Of a stretch of 64,000 nt of DNA, positions 1 through 15,136 are shown in pieces; position 1 is the first letter of the stretch, and every line of letters starts with the position of its first letter. Where the stretch lies: NCBI GenBank assembly GCA_029204225.1, contig CM055095.1, forward strand, positions 21,619,252 through 21,683,251, given 5' to 3'. A program made the position numbers and the translations under genes. Origin of the DNA: Diphasiastrum complanatum. Lineage: Eukaryota > Streptophyta > Lycopodiopsida > Lycopodiales > Lycopodiaceae. The notes under the pieces are model-generated. The model saw only the letters and a program-made list of their open reading frames with translations. It did not search any database and was not told where the DNA came from.

Positions 1-269
1 CACCTTTTCTCATTCGATGACGAACTATTGCGCAGAGGATCAAGAACTACCTCCTGATTTGACACTGTCATGTAAGCCGGGATATTTCAAAGATTTTCTT
101 CGCTTTGCACAGGAAACTTACAACTACACATGAGATACATGACCCCAATTACCGGCTAGCAAAAAACACACCCACAGGTCTATTTCCTAAGCAAAACAGA
201 CTCCATTCCATGACAGACGATAGACAGGCACAGCACATGACGAGCAGCAGCAGCGGCGAGAAAAGAAAG

Positions 270-518
270 CTACCAGCCACTAGAAGCTGGTGAACCAAAG
301 GCGCATCGGTGATGAGAATCGCAAGAGGGGAGGTGTGAGCAGTCCGAGGGACAGCGATGGCCGCCTGCATCGTCTGGAGACGCGAGCCCACTGACACTGA
401 CGCAGATCTGAGCCGTCGCTAGCGCCTCTCCTCCCCATGATTTGGCCTTCTCTACTGCTCCTCCTCCTCCTGCTGCCGCTGCTTCTTCTTCTTCTACAGC
501 TGCGTGTTCGCAAACCAT
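270..518 (-). CDS. Possible small ORF or first exon, unknown
   Basis: An 82-residue frame starts with MVCEH and has an acidic run and an alanine/glycine run near residues 9-21. Its ATG lies just downstream (on the minus strand) of a GA-rich stretch at about 540-620 that resembles a plant 5' leader. I recognise no family, signal peptide or membrane segment. A second minus-strand frame (397 to 149) is open across the same DNA, so coding is not established. It could be the first exon of a gene running off the left edge, or chance. Confidence 0.2.
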   Translation of the reverse strand: MVCEHAAVEEEEAAAAGGGGAVEKAKSWGGEALATAQICVSVSGLASPDDAGGHRCPSDCSHLPSCDSHHRCAFGSPASSGW

Positions 519-662
519 GATCGACTGATCGACCAAAAAATAGCAGCATCGACGAGAGCTTCTCTCTCTCTCTCTCCTCCCCCCCTCTCTCTGTCTTTCT
601 CTTTCTTTCGTTTTCTCAGCCAAAAGAGGAAACGGCCTCCACCTTCCGTCACCTTTCCTCAT

Positions 663-1988
663 ATACTTAAATTTATGTAGCCCCCCCCCCCATCACTAAT
701 TTATCATTTCTCCAAATTAGTGCTCTTACACACAAAGTTTATTTAAATCCCTCCCCTCCCATAATATTATACAATGCCCATAATGCATTCCCAAGCACTC
801 AAAAGAATAAATAGGTGTAATCTATGAAAGCGACCTCACATCAACCCTAAACCCCACACAACTCTCCATTTCTAGGTGAAAACACACACACACACACACA
901 CACACAACATGGAACTGCAAGTTCTAAGTCTAATATTACGTAAAGGATATTATTTCGGATTTTTTTTTCATGGGAGAAAGACTTTGGGTAGAAAGTCAGC
1001 AACCTTTTATGAGCTTCGCTCCCCGATGGGAGGCTTAGACATTGAAAGGTATACATATGATTTTACGTGTGTGATATTTTTCCATCGAAGAAAGACTTTG
1101 GTTGAAAAGTTGGCAAATTTTGTTTTATTTTAGCTTTGATGCCAAGCGAGAATAAGGTAAGCTATCGCGATCATATGCTCAAGATGACGTGTCTCTACGT
1201 GATTTCTATTTATGAAATTGCAATGTCTTTATGTATTTATAATTATTTTCTGGCATTTGAGATATTTTTCACTTATAGGCAAAGATTGTAGCGATATCAA
1301 AGATCACCTTGTTTAGCTTTGTCGCTACGCACGAAGTTACCATGATGATGTGCAAAGGGAGTGCAAAGGGCTAACACATATTTCCTTGGCGAGTTTGAAT
1401 GTGCATATGTATCACAAAACTTGTGATATTTCAAAATAACTTGATTTTTTTCTTTTGGCGGAGGTACGTAGTTACTTTGCACTAGTATTATAATTAGTCT
1501 ATGCACAATATATACACTTTACGATATCCATGAGCAAGCCACCCAAAGTTTGGAGCATACAACTTCGAGACATTCATATTCCAAAGAGGCCGAGATTCGA
1601 GCATGCATCAAGTAGGATGAAGGAGCAAATCCTATCTAACTCGGAATTGTGGGGGCCAAAGTTAGTAATTCTCACTACAAATCTTTTAAGCATAGTAGTT
1701 GATATTGGTGGAGCATATACGTCATGTAAGGTACCAATATGTTCTTATCTTGTAAATGTTTTGAGGTTGTTTGTGTAGCCACTTTGAGATGATTGCATGC
1801 CATTGAGGTGGAATTTCACGTTAGATCATCTCTATGATAACTTCCACATAATCTAGTAGAGTCCTTGAGGAACGTATCGTATTGGGTTTCTAACAATGAC
1901 TTATGTGGTCCTTTCCTTCACTTATCTTTACTCATGGCATAAATTATGTCTTGATATTCTTGGAAGATACAATGAGAAACACATAGCG
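663..1988. other. Intergenic, no gene seen
   Basis: AT-rich sequence with a short C run near 681-690 and an (AC)n tract at about 881-906. The phrase AAGACTTTGG occurs twice (about 980 and 1091), each followed by a related stretch. Short frames here show no domain. Confidence 0.5.
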
Positions 1989-2155
<167 letters not shown>

Positions 2156-3370
2156 AGCATTCATGGTGTATCAATACATTAACCTTAATCATAAGCATAC
2201 AAAAAATGTCTTCGTTTTCCACATATTTCAATTTTTTAATAATTCAACTATTTAGAGCAACAATTTGCAATGCAACTTATTCAAATACTACTTATAGGTT
2301 CATTAATAGAAGTACATCTATTTTGTATTAAATAGAGGCATATCTTTTTGCATGATCTTATGGTTTACTAAGTTTGAAATTTTGGCATTAAAAAAAAAAA
2401 TTGCTTATAGTTTATAAGCTAAATTACTCCTTAAAAGCTCACCTAGTTTATTGTCTATCACCAAAACTTTTCAAGAATTAAATGCATGCTCTTGTAACAT
2501 ACTTCAACTTGCACTAGAATGTGTGTACATAGTTCTATAGCTAATTGTTGGGGGCTTGGAGTGACTTGATAGTTGGGATTATTTCTCGACATCTTTGGCT
2601 TATGCAAAGTTTTGATAGGTGGTTGAGTTGTGCAACTATTTGACAAGCAGTCAACGATTGGAAAACATGCAGATCTAAGTCTGAGTAGAATTTATGTGAT
2701 GATTGATACTAATCCATCTTGTGACTTATTCGCTATGTCATGATGATATTATTCAAAATAGCACGTTGATGACTACTTGGACCCCAATGAATTTTGCACT
2801 AATGTAGAGTATGAAGCCTACCATAATTGATTGTTTTAGAATCTATTGTGATAAAAATCAGAGAAGTGGATGCCAATAAACATCTCTCATAATGGTTAAG
2901 TTGGTTGTGGTTGTGCTAGATCCTTTGGAACTTGGATTTTCCAAAACTAGCCAGTCTCGAGCTTTTTAGACATCTGATGCTTGACCTACTTGAAAAAATC
3001 AATGCCGGTCTTACTTAGAATTTGTAGCCAACAAACTAATCCATTCAAATAAATCATTAGGTCCATAAAAAGCTTGTTGGAATTTAATCTTACTCCTACT
3101 CACTTAATTCTATCTTCTGAGTACCAGTTTGCAAAGATGAACTATTATTCAAATATACTGCAGTTTTACACACATTTTTAAACAGTTTGCAGAAATACAT
3201 GAAAATTTGAAGCAAAGCAACAAATCAACTCTGACACTCCATATTTAAGCTCAAAGTTCAGCTATCAAACAAGCCAACGATATCGAATCAACATGATTGG
3301 CACTATCATCACTATTGTCACTATCTGCACTATGGTCACTATCGACAATGTGAAACTATCAAGAAAAATA
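2156..3370. other. Intergenic, no gene seen
   Basis: AT-rich DNA with no convincing frame, RNA gene or element terminus. Confidence 0.5.
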
Positions 3371-3528
3371 AAACTCAAGAGAAACTAAACTAAATTTACT
3401 CCTATTGCGTCACGGCTATTTGTAGGCACCATATCCTTCAATGCTCTTGGCCTCTTTGGGTTCCAAGGCTCTTGGCCTCTTACGGTGGCTTAAAGCCCTT
3501 GGTGAAGATCCAACACCTATGTTTGTGG
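3371..3528 (+). repeat. Left arm of a dispersed inverted repeat
   Basis: About 158 bp that match, in reverse complement, the sequence at 9436-9605. Shared phrases include CTCTTGGC..TTTGGGTTCC and CCCTTGGTGAAGATC. The arms are diverged, with small indels, and lie 6 kb apart around CACTA and copia remnants. Confidence 0.7.
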
Positions 3529-5719
3529 CACGCCAATGAGGGTTTTTTGAATAGTATTTCGAGTAAGGAATTCAATTAACTAGATGTTTCTGACAAATCT
3601 GGAAAAACTTATCTTTGCCTATTTGACAGTAGATAGATCTGACAAAAATGAAACTATAGTAGAACTAGTGAAGGTTCTTTTGGCAAACAATGATTTTTTT
3701 GTAGGTTGGCGAGTGTTAAAATTAACTTTTGGAAAAATTCAAATATAGCTAACCTTTATCAAACTCAAAATTGATGGACCATTGAATTTGGAAACCTCAG
3801 ACAAATCGGCGAAGGTTCACGCGTTCAAGAGTGATATTGTTATTTTTGCAAAAAAGAGAACTTTTTTGACAAAAATAGCTCAATATAGCAACTAACCTTG
3901 CCCTAACGTTCTCCTTACTAATTGACTACCAAAAATAACAATATGGACTAACTATGACTATGGTGAAGGTTCAAGCGAAGGTTCCTCTCAGAGAACTAAT
4001 ATTCTTATAGAAACGTTTGAAACTTTCTACAAAAGGTTACCAACAACTAGTGGAACAATCACTTTAGCCTTCTATTTTAAGAATTAACTTTCGTCGACTT
4101 GGCTATAAGTAGATCTGGGTCAGATCTATATACTGTAGACCAGGCGAAAAAAGATTTTCAGTATTTTTTGATTTTACAAGTTTTTTCATTTTTTTTTTTG
4201 TGGTTTTTCTTCAGTTTCTAGAAATTGGTTGGGAAATAGCCTTCACCCTTCAATTTGTAGCTTCACTGCACCAAGATGATGCTACCTACAAGTGGACAAA
4301 GGTTGGTTGCAAAGAAACAGAAAGTCATCATTGTTTGATGAAGATTTTGTCCCTTTTTATGACCAAAATTGTAGAAAATGAATAATTTTTATGGTTTTGC
4401 TGGTTTCTTCATATACAAATGGATCTTAGGAATGGTGATCTATCTGGCCTTCCTTGCTCAACAATCAAAACAGATTTCAAACAAAAAATTCACACAAATC
4501 AAGCAGAATTCTCTCCAAAATTAACCCTAAAATACAATTTTAACTTTAATACGCCAAGACAAGATGCCTAAATGCAAGCTAACATCCAAGCATGGATTAG
4601 AAAAGATATTGAAAATGAAATTGGCGGAGCATTTCGCAACGGTGCCAAAATTGTAGTGGGTATTGCCTATCCACCTTCAACCCTAGATCCAAGCACATCA
4701 AGCATCAAAGGAGATGAAGAGGATTAACATGTTGTCACGCAGAGATTCATTTCCATGGGAGCGATAACGTAGTTCAAATGCAAGCACATGCTTAAGATTC
4801 CACAATTAACAGTAAGCTTAACACTACTCAAACAAGTAAAAAAAAATCTCACTTTTCTCTCTCTCTTTTCTCTCACAAAAAGTATAATAAAGATCAATCC
4901 CAACAATCATTAAATCCAATAAATAACAAATCCAATTAAAGCATGAGAGATGAAGAAAGGAAGAAGAGCAAGGACATTCAATTTCAATTTGTAAGAGGTT
5001 CAACCTACTTTATTGAAATAAACATGTAAATGAACTACAAAGCACCACTACATATAGAGGATTTTAGGGCTTTGGCCTCAAATCCTATTGTTCAATTTCC
5101 ACCTCCCTTAATTTGAAATTTGAATTTTGAGTTTTGGGGAGAACCATTTTTATTCACTAACTTTACTATTAGGCCTTGCGACATTAAATTCCTGCAAAGA
5201 GGCCTAAAGTCCTTTTACTAACTTCTAACTAATCAAATGACTATGTGATCATGGGGTTGGACTTACACACGCAGGGTGCCAAATCCCTCTCACTTATCAA
5301 CTAGGTTTAGGATTGCCTTGGGATCCGCAAACCCTAGTCCAACACCTAGGAAGGTGTGTAGCCCTTGCTTTTCTCCTGTTAATATTTCCTTGATAGGAAA
5401 AACCTACATGTCGTAGGGAGGGATTATGAGATGACATGTTGAAATAGGACATAGTCGCAAGGTTCGAGTGTTTAATTAACACATTTAACTCTAATGAGAT
5501 TAGAGTATGCTCTATGGTGAATAGAAACAGAATTTCCATGGATGCATTGTTAGGGTTATGATTTAGGGTTATAGATATAACATATTAGTTATAAGCTTTG
5601 AAGGTAGTAAACCCAATATCCATTTTCATATTTCAATGAGAGATATAAAAGAAAAAATTGAATGCAATTAAATATTAATATTAATAATTTTAAATACATT
5701 CATGTGTCATTCTTGTGAT
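3529..5719. other. Intergenic, no gene seen
   Basis: AT-rich DNA. The phrase GCGAAGGTTC recurs near 3807 and 3973. No frame carries a recognisable domain and no RNA gene was seen. Confidence 0.45.
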
Positions 5720-7100
5720 TACATTATGCATCATTTTCTTCATTCTCGTCATCACATAAATCTCGACACTCATCTGAATCTAGGTCTAAATACAATCATA
5801 AATTCCTACTATGTCTCTTTGAGAATGTGTGCTAGCCTCATATTTATCCTCCTCTTCTTCTAATTCTATTTCATACTTGGTGGCCTCAAACCTTCAAAAT
5901 GACTTCATAAAATCATAGCATTATCATCATTTACAATTGTATTTTCTTCTCCCGTCATTTTCATATCATTTGGAGCATGGATGAATGATTCATGTTCTTC
6001 CAAAATATCAAAATTGTTAATAGGCTCGTCTTGTGTATCCAATGTTACAATATTTTTTCCTTCAAACACACGTCATTTTCTTGCATTGATTTGGATCACA
6101 TACGACTATCTTGGGTTTATTCAATTTGGATGATATATAATTTGCAAATAAATTAGAAGATTAAATTAGTCTTATAATATCAATAAATAAGACACATTTA
6201 TTATAATGTGGAGTCTCACATGTTCGCAATGTTGTGGCAATACTAGAGTGTCATGAGAGTCCATTGATATACATTTTGTTGAGTCGATCTGTATCATTTC
6301 TAATCATGGCATTGCTTCCACGATAGATGACCTTAAACCATTTTACGTCAAAAATAAAGTATTTGTCCTTAGTCTCATAGTCAACTTCATAAATAACCGC
6401 AATGTGTCGATGTAGTCTAGGTCGCTTGAAATGACATTCACGCCCCTCGCACTAGAATGATTCTCTTGTTTAAAGTTGGCCACTATGACACAACCAAATG
6501 TACATTGCTTGTTATCAACCCTCTCAACACGAAATATGTCCACATGCTGACATGTATGATATATACTGAAATGCAAGAAAATAAAAAAATTTGTGCAAAT
6601 TAAAATACTATTTTTATCTTTACAAAAACAAAACTTCACAAAGGCAACGTTACACTAACCTTCCATGCACATCCATGAATAAATTCCCATTCTAATTCGA
6701 TCACTTCTTTTCCATTTTTCGATGCTTTTAGCATAGTATTAAGAACCCATTCACGAGTGCACTATGAAGGTAAAGGTTCTAAGAATTTGTCATTCTCCAA
6801 AGAAAGGATGCAATTGTGAAATTATTTTAGTGATATAAAACAAAAATTCTTGTACAAGCGAACCTTCTAAAATGTGACCTTCTAGCCTTATCTTTTGTCT
6901 CACAAAACCTTTCAAAACTTTCAAAAAGCGCTCAAGGTAAAGCATCCATGTTGTGTGCACAGGTCCTACAATTGATACTTCTTCGACCACATGCACTAAA
7001 CGATGAACTTGTATATCCAAAAAGGAAGTTGGAAAATCTCTTTCCAACAAACATACCATTTCGATCATGCATTTTCATGGAATCCAATTTCATTTTTTTG
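5720..7100 (-). pseudogene. CACTA (En/Spm) TNP2-type transposase remnant
   Basis: On the minus strand, 7068-6790 reads as a DUF4218 domain: FPTSFLDIQVHRLVH, then GPVHTTWMLYLERF and KGFVRQK, matching the usual FPPSFFDVMVHL / GPVQYRWMYPFERYL / LK.YV.NRA pattern of CACTA transposases. Further downstream (about 6640-6200) a frameshifted DUF4216 domain follows, with the phrases SSARGVNV, YEVDYETKDKYFIFDVKWFK and an LPQHCEHV end. Sequence at 6120-5720 would encode an acidic tail, as these proteins often have. The TNP2 catalytic part is not visible, so this is the 3' half of a dead element. Frameshifts and stops break it. The order DUF4218 then DUF4216 and the shared strand argue for one gene. Confidence 0.7.
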
Positions 7101-7329
7101 TTATTTCTTTTGAGGAAATCCACTTGCAAGATTGATATCACACTAAGTTTATTAGCACATGCACTACAAAAAATTTGAAATAGCACATATTTATACAAAG
7201 TGTTTGAAATGGATATACAAACCTAATCATCGATGATAGTTTGTAAAGCGTATTTTGTATGTCATCATTGAAACAACCTCGAATATAAAGAGGAATTATG
7301 AATTGATGTCTTATGTCAATCATGCCAAT

Positions 7330-7795
7330 TTAATTTGCTTAATTTTTTGTCTTTGATGAATGATTTGCATAAAGAATGTGCATAGCATTTTGGATTTCTC
7401 AAGTGTCCTAGTTGTTGATGCAATAATTGGGCATTAAAATTGGTCACATTTGTTCTAAGTGCATAATCATGACTCAAGATATACAAATTTATTTCTTTCT
7501 TTGTAGAGAGGATATTATAAAATTTTCATCTAAAATGGTACATTGTTTAGAATTAAACAAAGCCCTATAGCCTTAATATGTGACTTGCTTATGGACAATA
7601 GATTCTTTATTAATTTGGATACATAAAGTACATCATTGAGTAATCTAAAAATACCATCTAGAAAGTCAAGACAAATAGATCCTTGGCCTTCAATCTTGTT
7701 TGAACTTGAGTCTTCAAAGAATATGTACTTTGATTCAGATATTGTGAGATCTTCGAATGGGCTCTTGCATGGAGTCATGTGTTCCCTAATCAAAG
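7330..7795 (-). pseudogene. Ty1/copia protease and GAG-pre-integrase scrap
   Basis: Minus-strand frame 7793-7530 contains EHMTPCKSPFEDL, IEGQGSICLDFLDG and LNDVLYVSKLIKNLLSISK. This is the stretch after the aspartic protease active site in copia polyproteins. The DSGAS catalytic motif should precede HMTP but is replaced by unrelated residues, so the 5' break is right at the active site. Downstream (about 7450-7350) the phrase HQQLGHLRNP resembles the GAG-pre-integrase zinc region. Nothing else of this element is present. It shares strand with the CACTA remnant, probably by chance. Confidence 0.7.
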
Positions 7796-7800
7796 GAAAA

Positions 7801-9123
<1,323 letters not shown>

Positions 9124-9298
9124 AGTTGTGAGGTAAGCGTTTTTTCTTAAAGCTTGATGCTTACTTTTCTATTATGCATGCTTGATGCCTAGATCGTTAG
9201 ACATGCTTAGTATATCTTCTTGCCATAGATTTGCTATTCAGGTTGAAGAGCCAAGCCATGGATTTGCGCTTAGGAAGAAATCTTTCAATCGCTTTCAT

Positions 9299-9428
<130 letters not shown>

Positions 9429-9435
9429 TTACATA

Positions 9436-9605
9436 CCACAAACATAGGTGTTAGATCTTCACCAAGGGCTTCAAGCCACCATAAGTATGATTTCCCTTTC
9501 GTTGAAGTCTTGGAACCCAAAGAAGCCAAGAGCATTGAAGGGTATGACACCCACAAATAGCCATGATGCAATATGAGTAGATTTAGTTTAGTTTCCCTTG
9601 AGTTT
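9436..9605 (-). repeat. Right arm of the dispersed inverted repeat
   Basis: Reverse complement of 3371-3528, including the GATCTTCACCAAGGG and GAACCCAAAGAAGCCAAGAG phrases. This copy holds about 12 bp extra in the middle. Confidence 0.7.
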
Positions 9606-12600
9606 TCTAGGACTCTTGATAGTTTTGATCCTCTGAAAGGGTGTAGCATAGAGGTAGCTTAACAAACTGCCACTCCCTCGTTCATAGAGACATAGTTTTG
9701 CCTTTAGATCACACCTTCCCTATAGGATCAATTCCTGACCTGCCTATACTACAATGGAGTTGACTTTTTCTTTTACTCACCCATTGCACTCAAACATAGA
9801 TGAAATCTACAAGATAGGTGGCAAAAAAGAAGGGTAACATAAAATTTTGGCATCGTTTTTGGATGATGAGTAGGAAAACTTGTCACTTATGAGGAGTTTT
9901 TTACTATTTTTGCCACTATTTTTTATTAGTAATCTTCTAAATAGCTATAGTTTGTTTGTGTGTGCCTTGCTTTTTGTTCATATTTGGTCAAGATCCAGTT
10001 TTTATCAATTTTTTTTGCAAGGGGTGCACTTAGTGCGAGCCTTTTTCCTTGGTAGGTGAGCCTTTCCTTAAGCAGATGAGTGTTTAACACTCTGTAGCGA
10101 GCATTCCCTAAAACACTCGCCCAAGCCTTAAACACTCATCCAATGAACAACTTTTAATTTTTAAAGAACCTTTGTAAAATGGCTGAAAGTTTTCACGTTT
10201 GGATTTTAGCAAACACTGATCCCAAACATGTGAAGGTGCCCCTTTTTGGACTTTCCTTGCTTTTACCTTCTCTGAGTTTCAACAGATGAGCTAAACACTT
10301 GTCAAGCTATTTTTTGGTTAGGTTGAGCTAGTCACTTTTTAAATGCTTGTCACACACATATGAATTCTTGAAAACATTCACCAACATGTCTAATGGATAA
10401 CCCTTGTCAAGAGTTCTCTATAGAAGTCTAGACGAGTGTATTTCTTGTGAGCTGTAAACACTCGCCACACACGTGTGAAGGTGACCATTTCTAGTTTTTT
10501 TATAGAAACATTCACCAACTTTTGAGTAGGTTTTTGGTAGAGTTCCTAACTAATTGAAAACTTGGCAAATAATCTTTTTGAAGTCTGTAGTCTCATAGAC
10601 TAGCTTTTATACTGTTATTTTTCCTTGCAAGTACTAATCAAAGACAACAACTACAACTTAATTATTTTTAGATTTGCCCAACTACCTAATTAACTGAAAG
10701 ATAACTCTATATTAGGTGGACAACCACTCTCACTCAGTGATTCAAGGAAAATTCAAATTTCTGAAGACCTATACCCCTTCCTAGAACCAAGACTAGTTCC
10801 ACTCTAAACACTCGTGCCACATGTGTGAGTGGAGGAAAATATTTGCTAGTAGACTCACTAGTTAGTCCTTCTTCTAAGCTATCTATATAGAGTTCATCAA
10901 AGTTTTTTACCTAGCTGAGTAGACACTTACCCACATGTGTGAAAGTGAGCATTCACATCTCTGTATAGAAACATTCGCCAACTATTTTATCAGCTTCTAA
11001 CAATCTAACTATTCTATTGAGAACTCGTTGAGCATTCCATTGAGGTTTGCTACCTCTAAAACTAATTTAAGATCATTTCAATATTTCTTTTGAGTAATCC
11101 ATTCTGAGATAGGGAACAACAATTAGAAAGTGAAGTGACCTTCTAGTCTAGGTAGTCTGAAGTTTTTGATTTTCTCTTATTTGTTTCATCCAGTGATCAA
11201 GACTTAAGTTTACCTTAATTTGAGGGGTTGAATTAGCGACATTTGTGGGGGCTTTGCAGTGACTGAACCTTTCTAATCTAAAGTTAAGTTGAGTCCTTGA
11301 TCTAAGACCTATTCTAATGTGACTAAAATAGAAAAAAATTAGACCATTGACTGTGTGGGGGTTAGACAATGATCTATTTCTCTCTTTTTAGTCTCTTAGA
11401 ATATGACAATGTTATGTGTCCATTGTTACTTGTTTCCGTAGGATGGTGAATGCTGTATAGTAACGTGATAGGAGTAACATTACGTTGGTCTGAGTTGTAT
11501 ATTGACTAGTCATTGTGAAACCAAGCATCAGATCTACCTTGATAACAATCAAAATTGGATATCAAAAGAATCTGACTATAGTGCACCCACCATCCACTTA
11601 CATTGCTTTATATTTTCCATCAGTTTCTTTCATAGCTATTGAGCCGACTGAAAAGGTTTAGGAGGGTCATCCACTGAACTAGATTTGATCGTTGAATAAC
11701 CATCAAACCCAGATCGATTGATAAACATCCAATATAGTACCTAGATTCTCTTCAAGTGTAGCATCTATACTTTCAATTGCTATTATTTCTTTAATCTTAG
11801 ACCTTATTTTTACCTAGACATAATTTTTTGTTTCAAGGGTAATCACATAATAAAGACAAGTAGATCTTTGATCTGGCCCTATATCTTGGGGAATATCCTA
11901 GCCCCATGGTCGAGAAGGAAAACTTCAGGAGAATGAAGAAGTGGGTAGAAATAAAATAGGCCAAATATCTTCAGGAAAGAGATAAAGAAAAAGCTAGACT
12001 GGACTCCATCTCCACTCTAGCCCAGATACCCACCAAAGATTTAGCAAAACGCCCAGCCCTCTGATTAAAACAGCCCATTTTAGAGATACTAAGGTAACAC
12101 CCAATTGAGCCCCAGGTAGGCATTACCCCCGATCTAGGATGAGAGAAAAGATAGAACTGTAAGAACTTATAATCTCCAAAATAGGTGTACCCTTAGGGAC
12201 AATGTTGCGTAGCAGCCCAAACCTCTGGAATTATAATATAAAGAAATGGGTCCAATCTCCAGAAGGGGCAGATTCCTACTCCCCACCTTGAAACCGAATC
12301 TCTCGAACCTATCCATAGTGGAAATGTATAAGACAAGAATAGAGTTTAGTAGGTCCACAACATAGACCTTAGATGGAAAACTGATGTCTCAAACACCACA
12401 TTGCCTATGGGATTTGCAAAGGAATCTACCATTATTGATGATGGATCTTAAGTGAATATTATATTGTCCGCATTGTATCATACTTGGATTGTACAAGAAA
12501 TGGATCCAATGTCCTTCACGATCAAACTAGCCAAACGATTGAGCATGTGACCTATTGGCATGACAAGGGATATTCACGTGAGGATTTGTTGTAAACCCAA

Positions 12601-13168
12601 CTTTACAATGCAAGCTTTACTACCGGTGCATTGTCCTCAACGCTAGTAGCGCCACTGCTACTCCCGGTGCCACCGGTGCCGGCACTGCTCCTGACGCCAC
12701 TGTGACCAGATTCCAGTCGGTGCCAAGCTCCTATGGCTGAAAAACTTTGATCGGTTCTAGCAAAGTCCAGAGAGCTCGGATCGATGTGCAATCACCTCAC
12801 ACGATCTAGGCATGATTAAAGGAAGTCTGGGGATCAATAAATTCTAGAGAGAGAAAATGACTTTCTAGAGAGAGAAAATGTGCTTTACCAGCTTGGACAG
12901 AGCAGTTGGTATGAAGGGAGGTGGAGAATCCCACCAAAACTATAGGACAATGCAGGTTGAGGCAACTCAGGACGAGCTTCAATCATGTCTCAGCTCCCCT
13001 TGTTGGAATGTTGTCCTGGCGCCCGCCTCGGAGACTAGGGTCGGTCACACAGTTGAAATGTAACCTTCTCAGATTTATTAATAAAGTGGGATTTGGTAAA
13101 AGCGCCAGTTGTAAGGTCGCTTCAAACTTTTTGATCTGGCACTTAGTTGAGGGGCGTATCCTGGGACA
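9606..13168. other. Intergenic with degenerate short repeats
   Basis: No recognisable gene. Between about 10190 and 10960 a degenerate phrase, roughly AACACTCGCCACACGTGTGAAGG, recurs about five times at irregular spacing; its core CACA(C/T)GTGTG is palindromic. The stretch 11870-12600 has short plus-strand frames (for example near 11910) with no family I can name. Confidence 0.4.
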
Positions 13169-13242
13169 CCAGCGGTATGCCGTCGGGACCATTCGGTCCA
13201 AGATGCCAGCCGTATGCTGTCGGGACCATTCGGTCCAGGAAC
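13169..13242 (+). repeat. 37-bp tandem repeat, two copies
   Basis: Two units starting at 13169 and 13206 share GTCGGGACCATTCGGTCCA and differ at a few bases. Confidence 0.8.
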
Positions 13243-13329
13243 TGGTTGTCTTCATATTTGTCGCAGCTTGTGGTTCTGAGTGTTCCTTGCATGAACGTAG
13301 ATGGGTTAAGGTCTTGGGGAATGGACTCT

Positions 13330-13600
13330 AACTTGTCGACTGAGTTGGATGGCTTGCTTGGGTGGAATTTACCTGTTTATGGCTATCCAGTCTGGCGTGG
13401 CACCAGATTGGCTTCTAGCGCTCGTGACAAAGCTTTGAGTTGGTTAAGTCTGATGTAAGTCAGATGACTTGCTTGGAATGGATGTTACTCGTTTGTGACG
13501 AAGCTTTGAGCTAGTTAAGTTTGATCTATGTCGGGCGGCTTGCTTGGGGGGAAGTCACCCACATCGGGACCCCCGGTCTGGCATGGCGCCAAGTTGGATC
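13330..13600 (+). repeat. Degenerate tandem repeat, about 70-110 bp unit
   Basis: Phrases GGCTTGCTTGG, GACAAAGCTTTGAG, GGTTAAGT and GTCTGGC(A/G)TGGC recur in order, indicating a diverged two- to three-copy tandem repeat. GC content is higher than in the flanking AT-rich DNA. Confidence 0.55.
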
Positions 13601-13753
13601 TAAATGTTGGTTTCCAAACTTCAAGTTGGTGAAGTTCGATCGTTGTTGGCAAGTTGGCTGCTTGTATGTCAAGTGGGTTTGGGAAGACAAGAGTTGAAAG
13701 CTGGGAAGCTAAGTCGTGGATCCCGGCTCCCTTTGGGATGCCTGCGCTAAATC

Positions 13754-13765
13754 TGGTATCAGAGC
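13754..13765 (+). other. Primer-binding-site-like motif (initiator tRNA-Met)
   Basis: TGGTATCAGAGC is the usual plant copia primer-binding site. The bases before it do not show a convincing LTR end, so it may be a leftover leader or chance. Confidence 0.35.
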
Positions 13766-14127
13766 TGACTGGCCGGTCAGCTATGCGGATCTCACGGAAA
13801 TGGCCATTGTTTGGGGTTCATCACAAGACAACTATTATGCAAGGTGTTGCCCACAATGTAAGCATGAGTGTGTCCATAGTTGGGGGTGGTTGGCAGAACG
13901 GGCGACTTGATGAGTCAAGGTGCTACCCTTGAGGTGTAAGCACTGTCAATTCCCGCGGATTGGGCCTGGTGCCGTCTACACGTAGGATAGATGAGACAAA
14001 GTGCTGCCTAGGTAGGTGAAAGCACGGTTTGTGTCTTGTGGGATGCAAGGTGACATATTCGAACTATACAGGTTAACCATTGATACAAAGATTTTGCTCG
14101 AATTTGAGTTAGAACATGGGTGGTTAG

Positions 14128-14776
14128 TGTGAAAGATTTCAGATCCTTATAATCCAATCTACTTGAATAATCTTTGGTTAGAAAGAGAAATACACTACCA
14201 ATCTCACCAATGTAGAAAAATCAGCATCTACACGCAAAATGAGATGCAAGCACCAATAGAACTTGATCAAACTTGAACGAAATGATAAAGTATTGTTGTT
14301 GTCCGTACAAACCAGCAAGCTACTGTATTTCACACGTGTGGATCCAAAAATAGCAAATATAGATCATTCTACACATAGAATTGCAAGCAATCACCAAGAT
14401 AGTGCACCAATGGATAGTAGAACCCAAGAGAACCATGTATAAGCATGAAATGAGATAGAGAAGAGAGAAGATCACTCTCTCCATGAGTTACATCCTTTTA
14501 TAGTAGGTCCAAACCCTATTTGGCCACTTGGTTTTCCCACCAAAATGCTAACCCTACTAATTTTTGGTCTAGATTCAATGTACCCAACTATTCAAATTTG
14601 AATCTACTCAAACTCGCATTCTAACATTCCCACACTTTCAAAAAGTGTCTATTCAAATGAATTTTAGACTAATGAACTTTGAAAAGTCAACCTCTAAGTC
14701 TAGAACAAGTTTTGGCCTGAATATGCCAAATATGGAAATATAGCAAAATGTGATGAAACTAGTTGAATCTTTCACA
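14128..14776 (-). mobile_element. 3' LTR of a minus-strand Ty1/copia element
   Basis: The 649 bp segment starts TGTGAAAGAT and ends ATCTTTCACA, a perfect 10-bp terminal inverted repeat with TG..CA ends. On the minus strand it directly follows a purine tract (GAAGAGGGAG, reverse complement of 14777-14786), the polypurine tract expected just before a 3' LTR. The flank on the far side is GTTAG (14123-14127), a possible target-site half, but the other half is lost because the 5' end of the element is missing. Confidence 0.85.
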
Positions 14777-14786
14777 CTCCCTCTTC

Positions 14787-15136
14787 AACTAGTTTTAGCA
14801 TAGACTTTGATAACACTCCAAGTGTCCACCATGATACTCCATGAATGAGCTTCCATCTCCATCTTGCAATAAGATACCATCATACTTTGATGACTTGACC
14901 ATGAATGAGTGACATAATGAACCTCCAATATCTTCATTTCCATCAGCAAAACCAGCCAAGAATGCTAGTACATATCCAACATCAAAACAATGCTCACCAA
15001 TGTAACTAGTTTTACCATATCTTGACAATTTGCACACATCCACATGAAATTTCTCAAACATGAGATAGAACAAGTAAAGTAGACTTGAACAACACTTACT
15101 TGCTGCTCCTTTGACCTTACTCAAGTCTTCAATATG
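14787..15136 (-). other. Non-RT internal region of the minus copia element
   Basis: Between the integrase frame and the 3' LTR, where reverse transcriptase and RNase H should lie, there are only about 350 bp. The minus-strand frame 15124-14795 has no RT motif (no YVDD, no YGLKQ). The element therefore lost or never had RT/RNase H. Confidence 0.65.

Noticed and set aside
7162..7175. CACTACAAAAAAT resembling a CACTA terminus
   Set aside because: It points away from the adjacent transposase remnant and no partner end was found, so it may be chance in AT-rich DNA.
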